From positions 151,947,947 through 152,011,946 of the forward strand of contig NC_045438.1 in the NCBI RefSeq assembly GCF_002776525.5: a stretch of 64,000 nucleotides of DNA, read 5' to 3'. This DNA is from Piliocolobus tephrosceles. Taxonomy: Eukaryota; Chordata; Mammalia; Primates; Cercopithecidae. Both the position numbers and the translations under genes were made by a program. How positions within the stretch are numbered: the first letter of the stretch is position 1; every line of letters starts with the position of its first letter. This document shows, piece by piece, positions 44,901 to 57,500 of the stretch. The notes under the pieces were generated by a model that ran no database searches, was not told where the DNA came from, and saw only the letters and a list, made by a program, of their open reading frames with translations.

Positions 44901-46704
44901 GTAATATATATGTATATTTACATAAAGGCTTTTCCCTAGTTTGATGAAAGTGTATTGTCATGTCATCCACTCATCCATGCATCTTTATTGATTCATTCAA
45001 CAAACGTTTATGAAGCCACTGTTAGGTCAACATCTGTGCTCCAAGCTGGAGTATAACTATGAATACATTTTCTGTGCTTGTGTTATTCTCAGGTTAGTTT
45101 AAGTGAAAGCCATATGAACAATAATTACCAGCCAGCGTGGTGGGCCAAATATGATTGTGTATGTGGAGTTAAGACTGTGTCCAGCTGTGCAGAGTTGTGG
45201 GGTGTCTTGGCATCTGTCAAAGAGAAGACGGACATAAAGGGATCACCTGCCGAGGGACAGCATGGACAAAGCACAGGGAACAAACAGCATGGTGCAGAGT
45301 GTATGCAGGGAACAGTCAGTGCTCCATTGGTGGTAACGTGTCATGAGGCCAGGAGCAAACCATAGAGGGTCTCATAGGCCATGTTGAGGAGTACAGACTC
45401 CTCAGCTAGGAGGAGGTCAGACCACATTCTCCAGTAGCCTAAGGATTTCTCAGTCTCCCAACCCCTGCCCTGTGAACCTCCCTGGGGCTGCCTTCAGAAG
45501 TACTTGGCGGTGATGGATGAGGAGTAGGAGGAGCCAATGAAATTAGATAGTGTAAGTAGCCTCAATTTTATTTATTTTGTGTATTAGATTTCTATATAAG
45601 ATTTCGTTTGAAGGCAGAGCTCTGGCTTTTAAAAAACACATTTGAAAATCAATGCTGTTGGCAATGAGGAATCATCAAAAATTATTAGAGTTGGTGACGA
45701 TTAGCTTAGTGTTTTAAAAATCAATATTCTGCATTCAAAGCAATAAACATGCTTTCTCCATTTCTGAACCTGACCTCACAGTACTTTGCACATACTGAGT
45801 ATTCAATGAAATGTTCAGTGGGAATTATTTTAGGGATATAACTTAGGGATATTTTCATTATACTACCGTCATAAGGGTCCACTTAAGTAGAATGTTGCCC
45901 AGTAACTCAAAAGGAATTTGTAGAAATACAAACTATGTAACTTGCCTTTTATTCTCACTTTTCTTTGTGTGCAATTGGACTGTAATAATTATTTTTTCTG
46001 AGTTTTCTTGTCTATTTCTGAGACGTTAGGTTTTATAATTTGATGCTTTGGACCTGGTTGACAATTCCGATTCTGTATGTAGCATTGAACTTTGTGGGAA
46101 ATAGCAGTTAATTGTATTTTTTAATGCTTAAAATGATATTCTGGGCAAGTTTTGTTTCTTTATGGACTATAGCCAGAATCCTACTGTTTTTCAATTTGTT
46201 TAAATGCAACAGCTTATACAACATATGTACATGTTCAGTTGAAGATAAAGGATATCATTATTTTTAGCCTATTACAAAGAAAACCACATTTTCTCTTAAA
46301 TGTCTTGATATAAAGTAATTTGAACACAATTTCTGCACAAATCATTTTCAAGAGATTGGCTGTCAAGTGTATTTTTTTAAGTAGCACTTTCATAAGAACC
46401 AATGAGACTTTGCAAATTTAGATAGATTCTAAGCCTGAAATGTGGTTGAAGATGTCAGTTTTTAAACAGCACTTTGAGAAGTAGTTAACTTAAAAGTATA
46501 GCAATTCAGAGCATACTGAGAATGATTTTGAAGAGTAAAGTCTTGATACACTGAAAAGAAAGTTGACAGATTCACTACAATTAGGAGACAAGGAGGTACA
46601 ACTCCCACTTGCGAAAACTTTTCTCGTCTAACCAACTTCTAATACTTGCCTACGAAAATCTTCAGCAAATCCTTACTCCTCTGCAACTCCTAAATCTACT
46701 GTAT
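44901..46704. other. Mostly unique DNA, no gene seen
   Basis: ATTCATTCAACAAACGTTTA near 44990 and GGTCTCATAGGCCATGTTGA near 45368 look like remains of ancient L2/L3-type LINE sequence. The plus ORF at 45078-45365 (95 codons) covers part of this and matches nothing. The rest is AT-rich. Confidence 0.45.
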
Positions 46705-46722
46705 AGAATTCTTCCAGTTTCC

Positions 46723-47400
46723 CAGTAGATGTTGGCAAGGCTATAGAGAAATGGGAATGCTTTTACGCTGTTGATGGGACTGTAAATTAGTTCAACCATT
46801 GTGGAAGACAGTGTGGCGACTCTTCAAGGGTCTAGAACCAGAAATACCATTTGACTCAGCAATCCCATTACTGGATATATACCCAAATGATTATAAATCA
46901 TTCTACTATAAAGACACATGCACACATATGTTTATTGCAGCAGTATTTACAATAGCAAAGACTGGGAACCAACCCAAATGCCCATCAATGATAGACTGGA
47001 TAAAGAAAATGTGGTACATATATACCATGGAATACTATGCAGCCATGAAAAAGAATGAGTTCCTATCCTTTACAGGGACATGGATGAAGCTGGAAGCTAT
47101 CATTCTCAGCAAACTAACACAGGAGCAGAAAACCAAACACTGCATGTTCTCACTCATAGTAGGAGTTGAATAATGAGAACACATGGACACAGGGAGGGGA
47201 ACATCACACACCAGGGCCTATTGGTGAGTAGGGGGGAAGGGGAGGGACAAATACCTAATGCATGAGGGCTTAAAACCTAGATTATGGGTTGATAGGTGCA
47301 GCAAACCACCATGGCACATACACACCTATGTAACAAACCTGCATATTCTGCACATGTATCCCAGAACTTAAAGTAAAATTTAAAAATATTTTAAAAATAA
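46723..47400 (+). mobile_element. Young 5'-truncated L1PA with 18-base TSD
   Basis: The last 680 bases of a primate L1: the end of ORF2 and the 3' UTR. The frame 46799-47173 is open for 124 codons, beginning MWKTVWRLFKGLEPEIPFDS and including DWIKKMWYIYTMEYYAAMKK, the conserved ORF2 C-terminus. It then runs through CACACACCAGGGCCTATTGG and a short A-rich end. AGAATTCTTCCAGTTTCC is found exactly at 46705-46722 and 47401-47418. The missing 5' end with a perfect duplication is the usual product of truncated target-primed reverse transcription. It is not a functional gene. Confidence 0.97.
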
Positions 47401-47542
47401 AGAATTCTTCCAGTTTCCTTATGGCATAATAATGGAAACAGAATAATAAGATGACAGCCCTCCTTTCCTTGTTTTAAGGAAAAGTAAGTTGTTAGACCTG
47501 TGAAGAATGACAGAACTAAAACAGAGTCTTCTCTGAAGCCTT

Positions 47543-47610
47543 GTGTGTGAGTGTGTGTATGCACGTGTGCATGCATGCATATGTGCACGCTCACATGCAT
47601 GCACAAACCT
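47543..47610. repeat. Degenerate (GT/GCAT)n tract
   Basis: TTGTGTGTGAGTGTGTGTAT followed by GCACGTGTGCATGCATGCAT and CACATGCATGCAC. Alternating purine-pyrimidine sequence able to adopt Z-DNA. The antisense ORFs over it are artefacts (His/Ala/Cys-rich). Confidence 0.85.
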
Positions 47611-48329
47611 ACACATTTGTTTGAGTGCACCAGTTTGAAATAAGAGAAAAAAGTGACATGAAACTCACTTCCCAATTTCTGCCCTCATTAACAATACGTT
47701 TTACTAATTCTGATTTGTTCTACTATTGTGTCAAGGCTTGTTAATGTGCCCCATGCATTGGCAGACAAGATGATATTATGTGGAAATTGTGTCTTGTCTA
47801 TTATAAGAACCTGAATATTTAAGTATTGGAGATTTTTGCCTGACATTCTTCAGTCTTGTCACTCACTACTGATTGAGCTTTGTAATCTATATGTAGGCAT
47901 TAGATGAATCCATAAATGAATGAATTGGTAGTTTCCTCAATGTTTGTTATTTTTTATCATAATTAAGGTATTTCATGACCTTTTACCAGTCTTATCACAT
48001 CTTGGAAAGAATTACTACACCTTTGCCATCTCTGAAAACCCTACCCAGGTACATTCTTGTAGTTGGGCCATATTTTTCTCAATTCAGATGTACCCTTGAG
48101 GTCCACTTTCCTTAGGTGGACATACACTTACATACACTCACACACCCACATACATACAATATAGAGAAAAAAAGGTAAATTGTAACCGATCGAGGTAGTG
48201 CCCGCTATTCTCTTCAGTGAGTTGATATCATCTCATCCCGTTCCACAAGATGGGTGCCACAATGACGATGCAACCAGATTATATGCCCACACTCACAGTG
48301 GCTGGCCCTTTTGAAATGACTGGGAGATT
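47611..48329. other. Unique DNA with a CA-rich patch
   Basis: No gene. A degenerate ACAT/CACA tract lies at 48118-48160. Confidence 0.5.
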
Positions 48330-48500
48330 ATAATGATACAGACTGTGGGGTTGAAAGAATTGTATTAAAATCATTTTTCTGCCACTTCCAAGTTCTGTGA
48401 TCTAGGACTGTCCTTAATCTCTCAGAGTTTGTTTCCTCGTCTGTCATATGGGAACAGTAAACCTACTTTTACAGGGTTGTTGAGAAGAGTGAATGATAAC
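48330..48500 (+). mobile_element. MIR SINE
   Basis: TTTTTCTGCCACTTCCAAGT, CTGTGATCTAGGACTGTCCT, TTGTTTCCTCGTCTGTCATA and TTACAGGGTTGTTGAGAAGA follow MIR order. Confidence 0.78.
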
Positions 48501-48658
48501 TGATAAAAGAAATTCAAGTTTTGTTAGTTTTAATCAGAAATTATAAGACTTTTAAAAACATGTAAATGTACATCCCTAATTGCTTGCAAATGGTGCAAGG
48601 TGATGAGAGGAGCCACCTTTGTGGAAGGAGTAGGTAGCAACCTCTGCTGACTTCAGGG

Positions 48659-48836
48659 CAGTGACTCTCCACCTTGGCTGCATAGTAGAATCACTTGGGG
48701 AGCTTTCCAAAATTCTGTTGCCTGAGTTGTACCCCAGACCAGTTAAGTAAGGATCTCTGTGGGTGGAACCCAGACATTTGTACTTTCTAAATCTCCCTGG
48801 GTGATCACAATGTGTAGCCAAGTTGGAGAACGGATG
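48659..48836 (+). mobile_element. MER5A-like hAT element, near full length
   Basis: Left end CAGTGACTCTCCACCTTGGC, then TAGAATCACTTGGGGAGCTT, ACCCCAGACCAGTTAAGTAA, TCTGTGGGTGGAACCCAGAC, and right end GCCAAGTTGGAGAACGGATG, which mirrors the left. At 178 bases it is close to the usual 189. Confidence 0.82.
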
Positions 48837-49424
48837 CTTTAGGGGAATTTAAAAGTTTTCACTCCTTGCATTCGCTGAACTGATGATAGCCAGAATTCTA
48901 CAACCTACACTGTATTCTTTTTGCTTAAAATAAACAGAGTCTTAGCTATCATGCTAAAAGTGTATTATTTCTCTTGGTTATACACAATTTGGTATGAATT
49001 TGTTTATTTTCTCCAAAAAGCCAATCTTAATGGGTGGGTGTTGGGGTTGGAAAGAGAACAGAGGTCTATGGATATCTGAAGACAGGGGCTCTTCACTAGA
49101 GGGGCACAAACACAGAAGTAAATGCAACTCAAAGAACAGGAAAGTCAGCAATTTCAAGCTACTGTTGCTTTTGGAAATTAGTTCTTGCGAAAGCACCACC
49201 TCAAAAGGTGGCTGGCTTCCCTGAAAGCTCAGTATCATGGCTCTGGTTGGTCATCATTCTGGAAAACTTGCTGCATCTTTAAAATGTGGGATGAGGTAAA
49301 ACATTTAAATACTGGCTGAATACAGTCATAGTGTAACCAAAAGCCAGAAAATTAATTTTTAAAATCACATATATTTTTAAAGTTTTCTTTTTTCAGGAGA
49401 AAAGACTAAAATCACTTCATACTC
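48837..49424. other. Unique DNA, no gene seen
   Basis: Overlapping frames on both strands at 48978-49238 are unmatched. No repeat. Confidence 0.45.
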
Positions 49425-50719
49425 AAAATCTCTCTTACCCCTTTTCAACAAATGGTGCTGAGACAATGGAAAAAGTCACAGGGGACACATGCCAAAGAAA
49501 GATGTTGAATGCTTACCTCACACCATATACAAAAATGAACTAAAATGGATCAATACCCTAAATGTAGGAAATGAAACTATAAAACTTTTACATGAAAACA
49601 GGAGTAAATCTTCATGACCATGGATTTGGCAATGGATTCTTAGATATGACACCAAAAGCACAAACAACAAAAGAAAAAAATAGATACATTGGACTTCATC
49701 AGCATCAAAGCTTTTGTGAGCCAAAGGACACTATCAAGAAAGTCAAAAGCCCACAGAATGGGAGAAAATATTTGCAAATCAGTATCTCATAAGGGTCTAG
49801 TTTCTGGATGAAGAACTCTTACAACTCAAAAAGAAAAAGACAAACAACCCAGTTTAAAAATGGACAAAGGCATTGAATAGAGATGTCTCCAAAGAAGATA
49901 TATAAATAGCCAATAAGCTTATGAAAAGATGTCCAATATCATTAGTGTTTAGGGGAATGCAAACCAAAACCACAATAAGATACCACTTTATTATGGTCAC
50001 CCATTATGATGGCCATAATTTTTTTAAAAAAGGAAAATAACAAGTGTTGACAAGGATGTGGAAAAAGTGGGAATCTTCCTACCTGGCTGGTGGGAATGTA
50101 GTATGGTGCAGTCACTATAGAAAGCAATTTGGCAGGTCCTCAAATAGCTAAATACAGAATTACCACATGACTCAGCAGTTCTGCTCTTAGGTATGCACTT
50201 AAGAAATTTGCAAACAAGTATTCAAACAAAAACATGTACATGAATGTTCATAGCAGCATGATTCATAGTAGCCCAAATATGGAATCATCCCAAATGTCCA
50301 TCAACTGATGAATAAATAACAAAATGTGGTATAGCCTACAATAGAGTATTATTGAACTAAAACAAGAATGAAGTACTGGTACATGTTCCAATATGAATGA
50401 GCCTTGAAAACTTTATGCCAAGAGAAAGAAGCCAGACACAAAAGGCCACATCTTGTATGATTCAGTTTATACACAACATCTAGAATAGGCAACTCCGTAG
50501 AGACAGAAAATAGATTAGTCCTTGCCAGGAGCTGAGAGGAGTGGGGAACAGGGAGTGACTGTTTCATGGGTAAGGGGTGTGATGACAATCTTCTGGATTT
50601 AGATAGTGATGATGGTTGTTCAACATGTGGATGGAGTAAAAGCCACTGACTTACATACTTTAAAAATAGTTAAAATGCTGAATTTTGTATTATGTGAATT
50701 TTATCTTCATTAAAAAATA
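49425..50719 (+). mobile_element. L1M, decayed ORF2 3' part and 3' UTR
   Basis: TTTTCAACAAATGGTGCTGA, AGCACAAACAACAAAAGAAA, ATGCAAACCAAAACCACAAT, GACAAGGATGTGGAAAAAGT, CATAGCAGCATGATTCATAG, CCATCAACTGATGAATAAAT and GGAACAGGGAGTGACTGTTT are L1 ORF2 and 3' UTR landmarks in order over 1.3 kb. All frames are interrupted by stops and frameshifts, so nothing is coding. It ends near TTTTATCTTCATTAAAAAAT. Confidence 0.93.
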
Positions 50720-52626
50720 CCCCTTAGACCCCATCTCTTCTCTAATCCTGCACGTGTAGCTTTAAACCAGTCATTTTACCCTTTGTGATTCTATTTTCGT
50801 CTTATTCTGTGTTTTCCTCCAATGTCCAACTTCTGCAAAGAGACATCTACACTGGTCTTCGTTTCCTTTCCAGCACTTCCATTCATCACTCCAGATTCTA
50901 CACCTGACCTGGAAAGGTCTGTGCTAACTCAAACAGAAGCTTGGGCACCTCTTCCTAACTAGAAGGACATTCCAGTGATTGACATTAGAAGTCAAGTTCC
51001 CAGCATGGCCCTGCCACTAGGCTAGACTCGTCCATTGCACTGTCACCAAGGAATGTTAAGTCTTGGAAACAGATGGAGGAACTCGCACGGCGTTTCCCAG
51101 CAGGCACAGGCAATTCCTGCAAACTTAGGAGAGTGAAAGCCACACGAACAAAAATGTAAATTTGTGTGAGAAGACGTGATGCCGTTACTAGCAGAGTTTA
51201 AGTGCTTTTAACTCTGGATAATGGATAGTCTGCTCTGATTGCCTCGAAGGTGGATCTCCAAGCCTACAGAATGGTCTAAAAGTGGAAGGAAGCTGTATTA
51301 ATCATTTTCTTAATTTTCTTTCTTTCTTTTTTTCTCTCTTTTTCCGCTGGGGTCAGCAGGAATGGGAATCTTTTTTTTTTTTTTTTCCTTTTAGATCAGT
51401 CTTATTATGATTATGATTATACTGAAAGACCTGGATGGGAGGAATGCTGCAATCTGAATTAAAAATAGCATTTTCTGTCCTCCCACACACAACACTTGAG
51501 TGCTCTGAATGCCTTTTATAAATGCAGACTTTCTGCCTGGCTAGATAAAAGAAGCTGTCACTTCATTTCCATAACGAAGTCATTCCCGGGAGAATTCCAT
51601 TGTTTTAGCAATAGAATTTTTGTAAAAGGCCTCTTATTTTGCCTGAAAAAGGTAACAAAAATGAACTTTTGAGAGCTTATTCGACAAAACAATTAAGGAG
51701 TGAAGAGAGATTTTCTCCTTTTTTGATATGTTAGGAGTTGTAAGTGTGAGAATCCCCTGAGCCATGATACTAGGATAAACCCCTAAATCTGCAAGATGAA
51801 GGAGGAGGGGAGAAATCCTGTTATTCTTTCTACTAATAGAAATGGGGATATGCTCTTCCCCAAGAATGTGTGTCCTAGAGCCAGGTGACACACAGATATT
51901 GCTAATTCTAAAGAGTTTTAAATATTTAGTTTTAAAGCGAGGTAGGAAACTTGTAGAATGCTCATGGTGTAAAGAAATTCCTTGGGGTTTTTAATGAAAC
52001 GCGATCATCAGGTATTTTAACTGAGTTTCAGGACTCTTAAGACACACCACGGCTGCATCTTGCCAGCGTCCTTTACTCATAAAATGGTAGTTGATATTTT
52101 CCTTTATTTGCATTGGAAATGTTGCAGCAAGTGGAATACAGAGTCCTTCATAATGCAGTGTGACTTCTAGTGGGCTTAGACAGGCGTGTGGGCATGTGGT
52201 CACACTCAGCACCCCTCTCTTGTGTTTCCCCATCCCTCCACATGATGGATCTGTGCTCCAAATATGGTATCAAATCTTCAGCGCCACATTCATAGAAAGA
52301 AAGAATAATTGTATTTCTTGTTACTTACCTGGCCCTATGTAACCCACATCAAAGTATACCTGTCTTTGGTGTTTCAACAGGTAATCCCTAGATATAATGC
52401 CAAGTGGCATTTCTGCTACATGGTATTCACAGTTGAGACCATTGAAATCCCAGTTTTAAGCTAGAATGCTTTTAAGAAGCCTCCTCCAGAAAAAGAGAAG
52501 TTTTCAATAGCACCTTTGTCTTGCAATACTTTTGTTCTGATTGCATCAGAAAATTGTAATATTTAAACAACGAGGCAGTTACTCGGAATAGTATTAAAAG
52601 AGGAGTTTAAAGTATGGAGTTGTTGT
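50720..52626. other. Unique DNA with a pyrimidine-rich tract
   Basis: The tract at 51305-51395 is built of TTTCTTTCTTTCTTTTTTTC units and a T17 run. No gene is recognised; the minus ORF at 51634-51891 matches nothing. Confidence 0.45.
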
Positions 52627-52640
52627 ATCTGTTGGCTTTT

Positions 52641-52932
52641 TTTTTTTTTTGAGACGGAGTCTCGCTCGGTCCCCCAGGCTGGAGTGCAGTGGCCGGATCT
52701 CAGCTCACTACAAGTTCCGCCTCCCGGGTTTAAGCCATTCTCCTGCCTCAGCCTCCCAAGTAGCTGGGACTACAGGCACCCGCCACCTCGCCCGGCTAGT
52801 TTTTTGTATTTTTTAGTAGAGACGGGGTTTCACCGTGTTAGCCAGGATGGTCTCGATCTCCTGACCTCGTGATCCGCCCGTCCCGGCCTCCCACAGTGCT
52901 GGGATTACAGGCTTGAGCCACCATGCCCGGCC
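52641..52932 (-). mobile_element. Cercopithecid-type AluY (AluYRa-like), perfect TSD
   Basis: Read on the minus strand it has GTGGCTCAAGCCTGTAATCC, GGACGGGCGGATCACGAGG, CTAAAAAATACAAAAAACTA, GCCGGGCGAGGTGGCGGG, TGGCTTAAACCCGGGAGG and GAGATCCGGCCACTGC. These joint variants (CTCAAGCC, ACTAGCCGGGCGAGG, ATCCGGCC) are the ones I know from Alu elements active in Old World monkeys. ATCTGTTGGCTTTT flanks it exactly (52627-52640 and 52933-52946). It is the youngest-looking Alu here. Confidence 0.93.
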
Positions 52933-53135
52933 ATCTGTTGGCTTTTAATTTAGTAAAACAAGTAGACCAAAAAGAAAATGAGTGCAGTTGACGTAATATT
53001 ATTATGGAAAGTTCTGTGGGGGCAAACGTTATGCAAAATGTAAGTAGTTAAATCTGGCACTGATTTTGAATTTTGGAAGATAATTCTGTTGTTTTTGAGC
53101 TTTGAATGACTTTTACTAATATACCAATACTAACT

Positions 53136-53427
53136 GTTTTTTGAGAGAGAGAGAGTCTCACTCTGTCACCCAGGCTGGAGTGCAGTGGCACAATCTCGGC
53201 TCACTGCAACCTCCGCTTCCTGGGTTCAAACGATTCTCCTGCCTCAGCCTCATGAGTAGCTGGGACTACAGGTGCCTGCCACCATACCTGGCTCATTTTT
53301 GTATTTTTACTAGAGACAGGGTTTCACCATGTTGGCCAGGCTAGTCTTGAACTCTTGACCTCAAATGATCCGCCTGCCTTGGCCTCGCAAAGTACTGGGA
53401 TTACAGGCATGAGCCACCACGCCAGCC
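53136..53427 (-). mobile_element. Alu (S-like), reverse, with short TSD
   Basis: GTTTTTTGAGAGAGAGAGAG, then TCTCACTCTGTCACCCAGGC through GAGCCACCACGCCAGC. CCAATACT occurs at 53124-53131 and 53428-53435. The start of the element has a small GA expansion. Confidence 0.94.
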
Positions 53428-53435
53428 CCAATACT

Positions 53436-56391
53436 CATTTTTTAAAGCATAATTTGCTGTCCCAGCTGTAGCCATGTAATTTTGCATGGTAATATTTCAT
53501 AAAAAGAAAAGGAAGTTGTGGCTGTGATAGGATGCTTCCAAGATCGTGTTTTTAATACTTTTGGTGACTTCTGTTACTTGTGTCTGTTCAAAAGGACAGA
53601 AGTTGGGAGATGCATACGTGGATTCTGTCTCTTCATTTTGTCTTCACTCCGTGTTTGGTACTTTGTGAAGTCAGGCCAAGTAAAATAGTTGAAGATACTA
53701 TCATATAACTCCCAATATTATGGCAAAAAGAGAATGAGAGGAAAATATTTAGCTATTTCTTTTTTAGAACTTTTACTAATTGTGTTATTAAAAAGGGGCA
53801 AATAGAGCAGGAACTGAAAGAGACTTAGAGTCAGAGGACTGGACTGCACACATTAGCATCTTGCAGAGCTTAGCTGCTCATGATTTACAAACGCTTCAGA
53901 AATTATCAAAGCATGAGGCACAGGCTGTGTCTCCACCTTCCCCATTTTCACCAAGCACTTCTGCAACACCTAAACACTGACCTTTTCAAGCAGGCATGAA
54001 TAAAACTCTCCTCTGGGCAGAAGGTGTGTGATGACTCATGGCAACCAGAAAGGGGATGTGTAACTCAGGGGTTGTGGAGTCTCCGGGCTTCTAGACCCAG
54101 ACCTCCCTGTCTTCTGGCCCACTGTTCTTTCTGTTGTGCTACAACAATCCCTAAAGGACCTGTGTGTTGAACAAATAAGGCCAGGAATAAGTTGTCAATA
54201 GGAGCACATGACATCTTCTCTTTAAAATACTAATTTCCTGAGACGTCATTCTACAGCTGCTCAGCACAGATTCGCTATTTATCATCTCTATGTTCAACTT
54301 ACATTTTATTTTCATTTTATTCTTGATATGCAGACACACTTTTCTCCCATGTATAATTATATTTCATAGCAAACTTTGCACTACATCCATGAGATGCAAC
54401 CTGCATACAAATACACGCACCAGCAGAGTCTCTGTGTGAATAAATCCTTACCTTTATGTGATAAGCCATGCTAATGATAAGAAACAGTGGCATGGATCAA
54501 CATGAACTGTAATTTTTTAAAAAACTTTTGAGGATAGACATGTTTCCAGCATATTTATCTCTGTGATAATGTGTTCTTTAGGCAGATACTAATTTTGGAT
54601 TTCATTCCTTGAACACAAACCAGTTAACATACACAGAGAATATTATGAGTGCATGCTAGGTATCCAAGGACAGCCAGTTTGTAAGAAATTTTACAATGGA
54701 TAACTCACATAAATGATCAAATGTTGACAGAATGGGGAACACATATGTTGTGAATAAATCACGTTCTTCAGAATACCTTGAGTTTTGGCCTGCCTCCCAC
54801 GCTGACCTCCCTCCAACTCTTCTTGAGGTCTAACTGGACCCTCAGTCCAGCCCTGCACTGGAGATGCCTGTCCCTGGGAAAGGGGTGTTTTTGGCCCAGC
54901 TTGCCTGCCACGTAAGCTCCTTGGTGGGCAGGGTGGAGACAGGGCTCTGCACCCTGCTGGGCTGAGTGTGCTCATTCAGAGGAAGCATTTCTGAACTCTG
55001 CAATTGCTAGCAGCCCTGGCAGCTTCTCTTTATTCCTCAGAAAGAAAATACAAAGAGTTAGCTTTAGTCTAACTCTTTGGGAAAAGAGGCTCTTGTGGAA
55101 CATTTCACTGATGGACTGGGGAGTTTCCTTAGAGGCTTATGTGATGATTTTTCTCCAAGTCACCCAAAAGGGTGTTCTTCCATTTGATAACCATGGAGGA
55201 CAGAGACTCAAAGACATATAACATCTTCGAGTATAATGCAATATAATGCCATGTTACCAATCGTTAATCAACGAATATTGAGCAAAGAGCTATCATTTGC
55301 AAAAGCACCATGAAGCTTACAAAAAGAAGACAGACATAAACCCTACCTTTACGGAAGTTACCACATTCCACTTGGGGAAATGACACCTATTTTAGGATAA
55401 AGAATAAAATGGTTAGTAACACAAGGAAAAGGAATTTTTAAACCATAGGCGTTCACCTGCAAAAACAAAACAACAACAACAAAAACCTTCTGATTGAGAA
55501 AGTTGTAGAATAAGAGGATAAAAGAAAGAGTCATAGAAAAAGTGGGATTTGAGCTGGTCTTGGGAGGTCTGGCTTACATTTTGACACGTGGAGTAGAAAA
55601 TGTGGGCTCTCATAGAGGAAGTGAGAAGCTCACTGTGGCTGCTGCAGTGTGCATGAGGGAGAAGTAGAAATGAAGTTGGAAAAGCATGCTGGGGCCAGAT
55701 TGTGAAGATCTTCAACATCAAATAAAGAATTTCAAAGATGTTCAGTAAGCTGTAGGAACCGATGAAGGTATGGATGGCATGGGGAAGTTGTGTTATATAA
55801 TGTTTACTTTAGGAAGTTCGATCCAACAGGGATGACTCAAATGGTTTAGAGAGAGAGCATTGATAAGAAGACCAATGAGCAAGCTACTGTGAGAGGAACT
55901 CAGTCTGAACTAGCATGGGGCGGTGAAGATAGAAAGGGTGCAGAATTGGTAGGACTTGAAAACCGATGGAATGTGGGAGAAAGAGGAGAAGATGATGATA
56001 CTGTCAGCTTCCATCAGAAATTAAAGAGGAGGAGCTGGATTTGGAGCAAGGGACTGGGAAATTTTGAAATAAACATAATTTATTTCCACTGCATATATCC
56101 AGGAGTTTGTAGGGGGAGATATCAGGGACCAGGATACAGATTTAAGAATGATAAACAGTAGAAGGAAATCATTATAGAAAGTAAAGAGAACTGAGCAGAT
56201 AGCCTTAGGAAATCTGTCCCGTAGGGTTAGAAAGAACAGGGAGAGCAAAAAACTGAAGAGGGACTATAAGGAGTAATATAAGGAACCCAAGAAAGTACCA
56301 TCTCAGAGAAATTAAGAATATTTGTTTAGTTGGAATAGACAAATTAAACTCAAAGTGATTCAAACAAAAAAAGGAATTTATTGTATTATAT
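53436..56391. other. Long unique stretch, no gene seen
   Basis: About 3 kb without Alu or L1. The minus ORF at 54691-54975 (94 codons, proline- and glutamine-rich) lies in a GC-richer patch and matches nothing. The part around 55680-55880 (GGGGCCAGATTGTGAAGATC) resembles very old LINE sequence. Confidence 0.45.
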
Positions 56392-56990
56392 GTGGATTGG
56401 TTTTCTATTGCTATATGATAAATTACAAATATAATGACTTAAACAACACCTATTTATTATCTCAGTTTCTGGAGGTCCGAAGTCCAGGCATAGCTTGCTT
56501 GAATTATCTGTTCAGAGTTTCGTAAGACTGAAATTGAGGTGTCGATAGGGCTGCCTTATCATCTGGAGCTCATGGTCCTTTTTCAAGCTCACATGGTTTT
56601 TTGTACGTAGTTTCTTGTGGTCTCATAGGACCGAGGTCTCTGTTCCATTGCTGCCTGTGAGCTGGGGGCCACTGTCAGGTCCTGGCATCTACCTTCAGTT
56701 CCTTGCCACATGACTTGCCTCCTCCATCAGCATGTCCTCTCTCACTTTGAATCTCGTTCCTGGTACAGCCCCATCCCTTTTAGGGTTCTCTTAATTAGAT
56801 CAGGCTCACCAAGATAATCTCTCTATTTTAAGGTCGGTTGATTTTGGACCTCACTTATATTTGCAAAATCCCTTCACAACAGCAGAACCTTGATTACTGT
56901 ACCATTGACTAACTGGGAGGAGGTGTGTATCTGCCAGGGGGCATGGCAATCTTGTGGGCTACATTAGAATTTGGTCTATCATAATATAAC
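56392..56990 (-). mobile_element. MaLR/ERVL-type LTR repeat, reverse
   Basis: TTTTCTATTGCTATATGATA, GACTTAAACAACACCTATTT, TGAAATTGAGGTGTCGATAG, CTTCAGTTCCTTGCCACATG, GATCAGGCTCACCAAGATAA and TCTATTTTAAGGTCGGTTGA are landmarks of a common ancient LTR-type repeat read in reverse. I am confident that it is an interspersed repeat, less so of the family. No internal viral sequence accompanies it. Confidence 0.65.
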
Positions 56991-57008
56991 TAAAAATTCC
57001 AGGGATCA

Positions 57009-57304
57009 GGCCAGGCGCCATGGCTCATGCCTGTAATCCTAGCACTTTGGGAGGCCAAGGTGGGTAGATCACTTGAGGCCAGGAGTTCAAGACCAGCCTG
57101 GCCAACATGGTGAAACCCCATCTCTACTAAAAATACAAAAAATTAGCTGGGTGTAGTGGCGGGTTCCTGCAGTCCTAGCTACTCAGGAGGCTGAGACAGG
57201 AGAATCGCTTGAACCCGGGAGGCGGAGGTTCGCAGTGAACTGAGATTGCGCCATTGCACTCCAGCCTGGGCAACAAGAGCGAAACTCCATCTCAAAAAGA
57301 AACA

Positions 57305-57337
<33 letters not shown>

Positions 57338-57500
57338 AAATTAGCCAGGTGTGGTGGCACATGCCTATAATCCTAGGTACACGGGAGGCTGAGGCAGAAT
57401 TGCTTGAACCCGGGAGTCGGAGTTTGCAGTGAGCGAGATCGTGCCACTGCTCTGTCTGGGTGACAGAGCAAGACTTCATCTCACCAAAAAAAAAAAAAAA
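57009..57500 (+). mobile_element. Three-monomer Alu (L-R-R) with TSD
   Basis: 57009-57300 is a full dimeric Alu (GGCCAGGCGCCATGGCTCAT to CGAAACTCCATCTC). It is followed by a (CAA)n tract to about 57338 and then a second right monomer alone (AAATTAGCCAGGTGTGGTGG to AGACTTCATCTC) with an A20 tail. A single duplication surrounds everything: AAAAATTCCAGGGATCA (56992-57008) and AAAAATTCAGGGATCA (57501-57516), differing by one base. Confidence 0.93.
57306..57338. repeat. (CAA)n microsatellite
   Basis: About eleven CAA units between the two Alu right monomers, grown from an A-rich Alu tail or linker. Confidence 0.95.
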
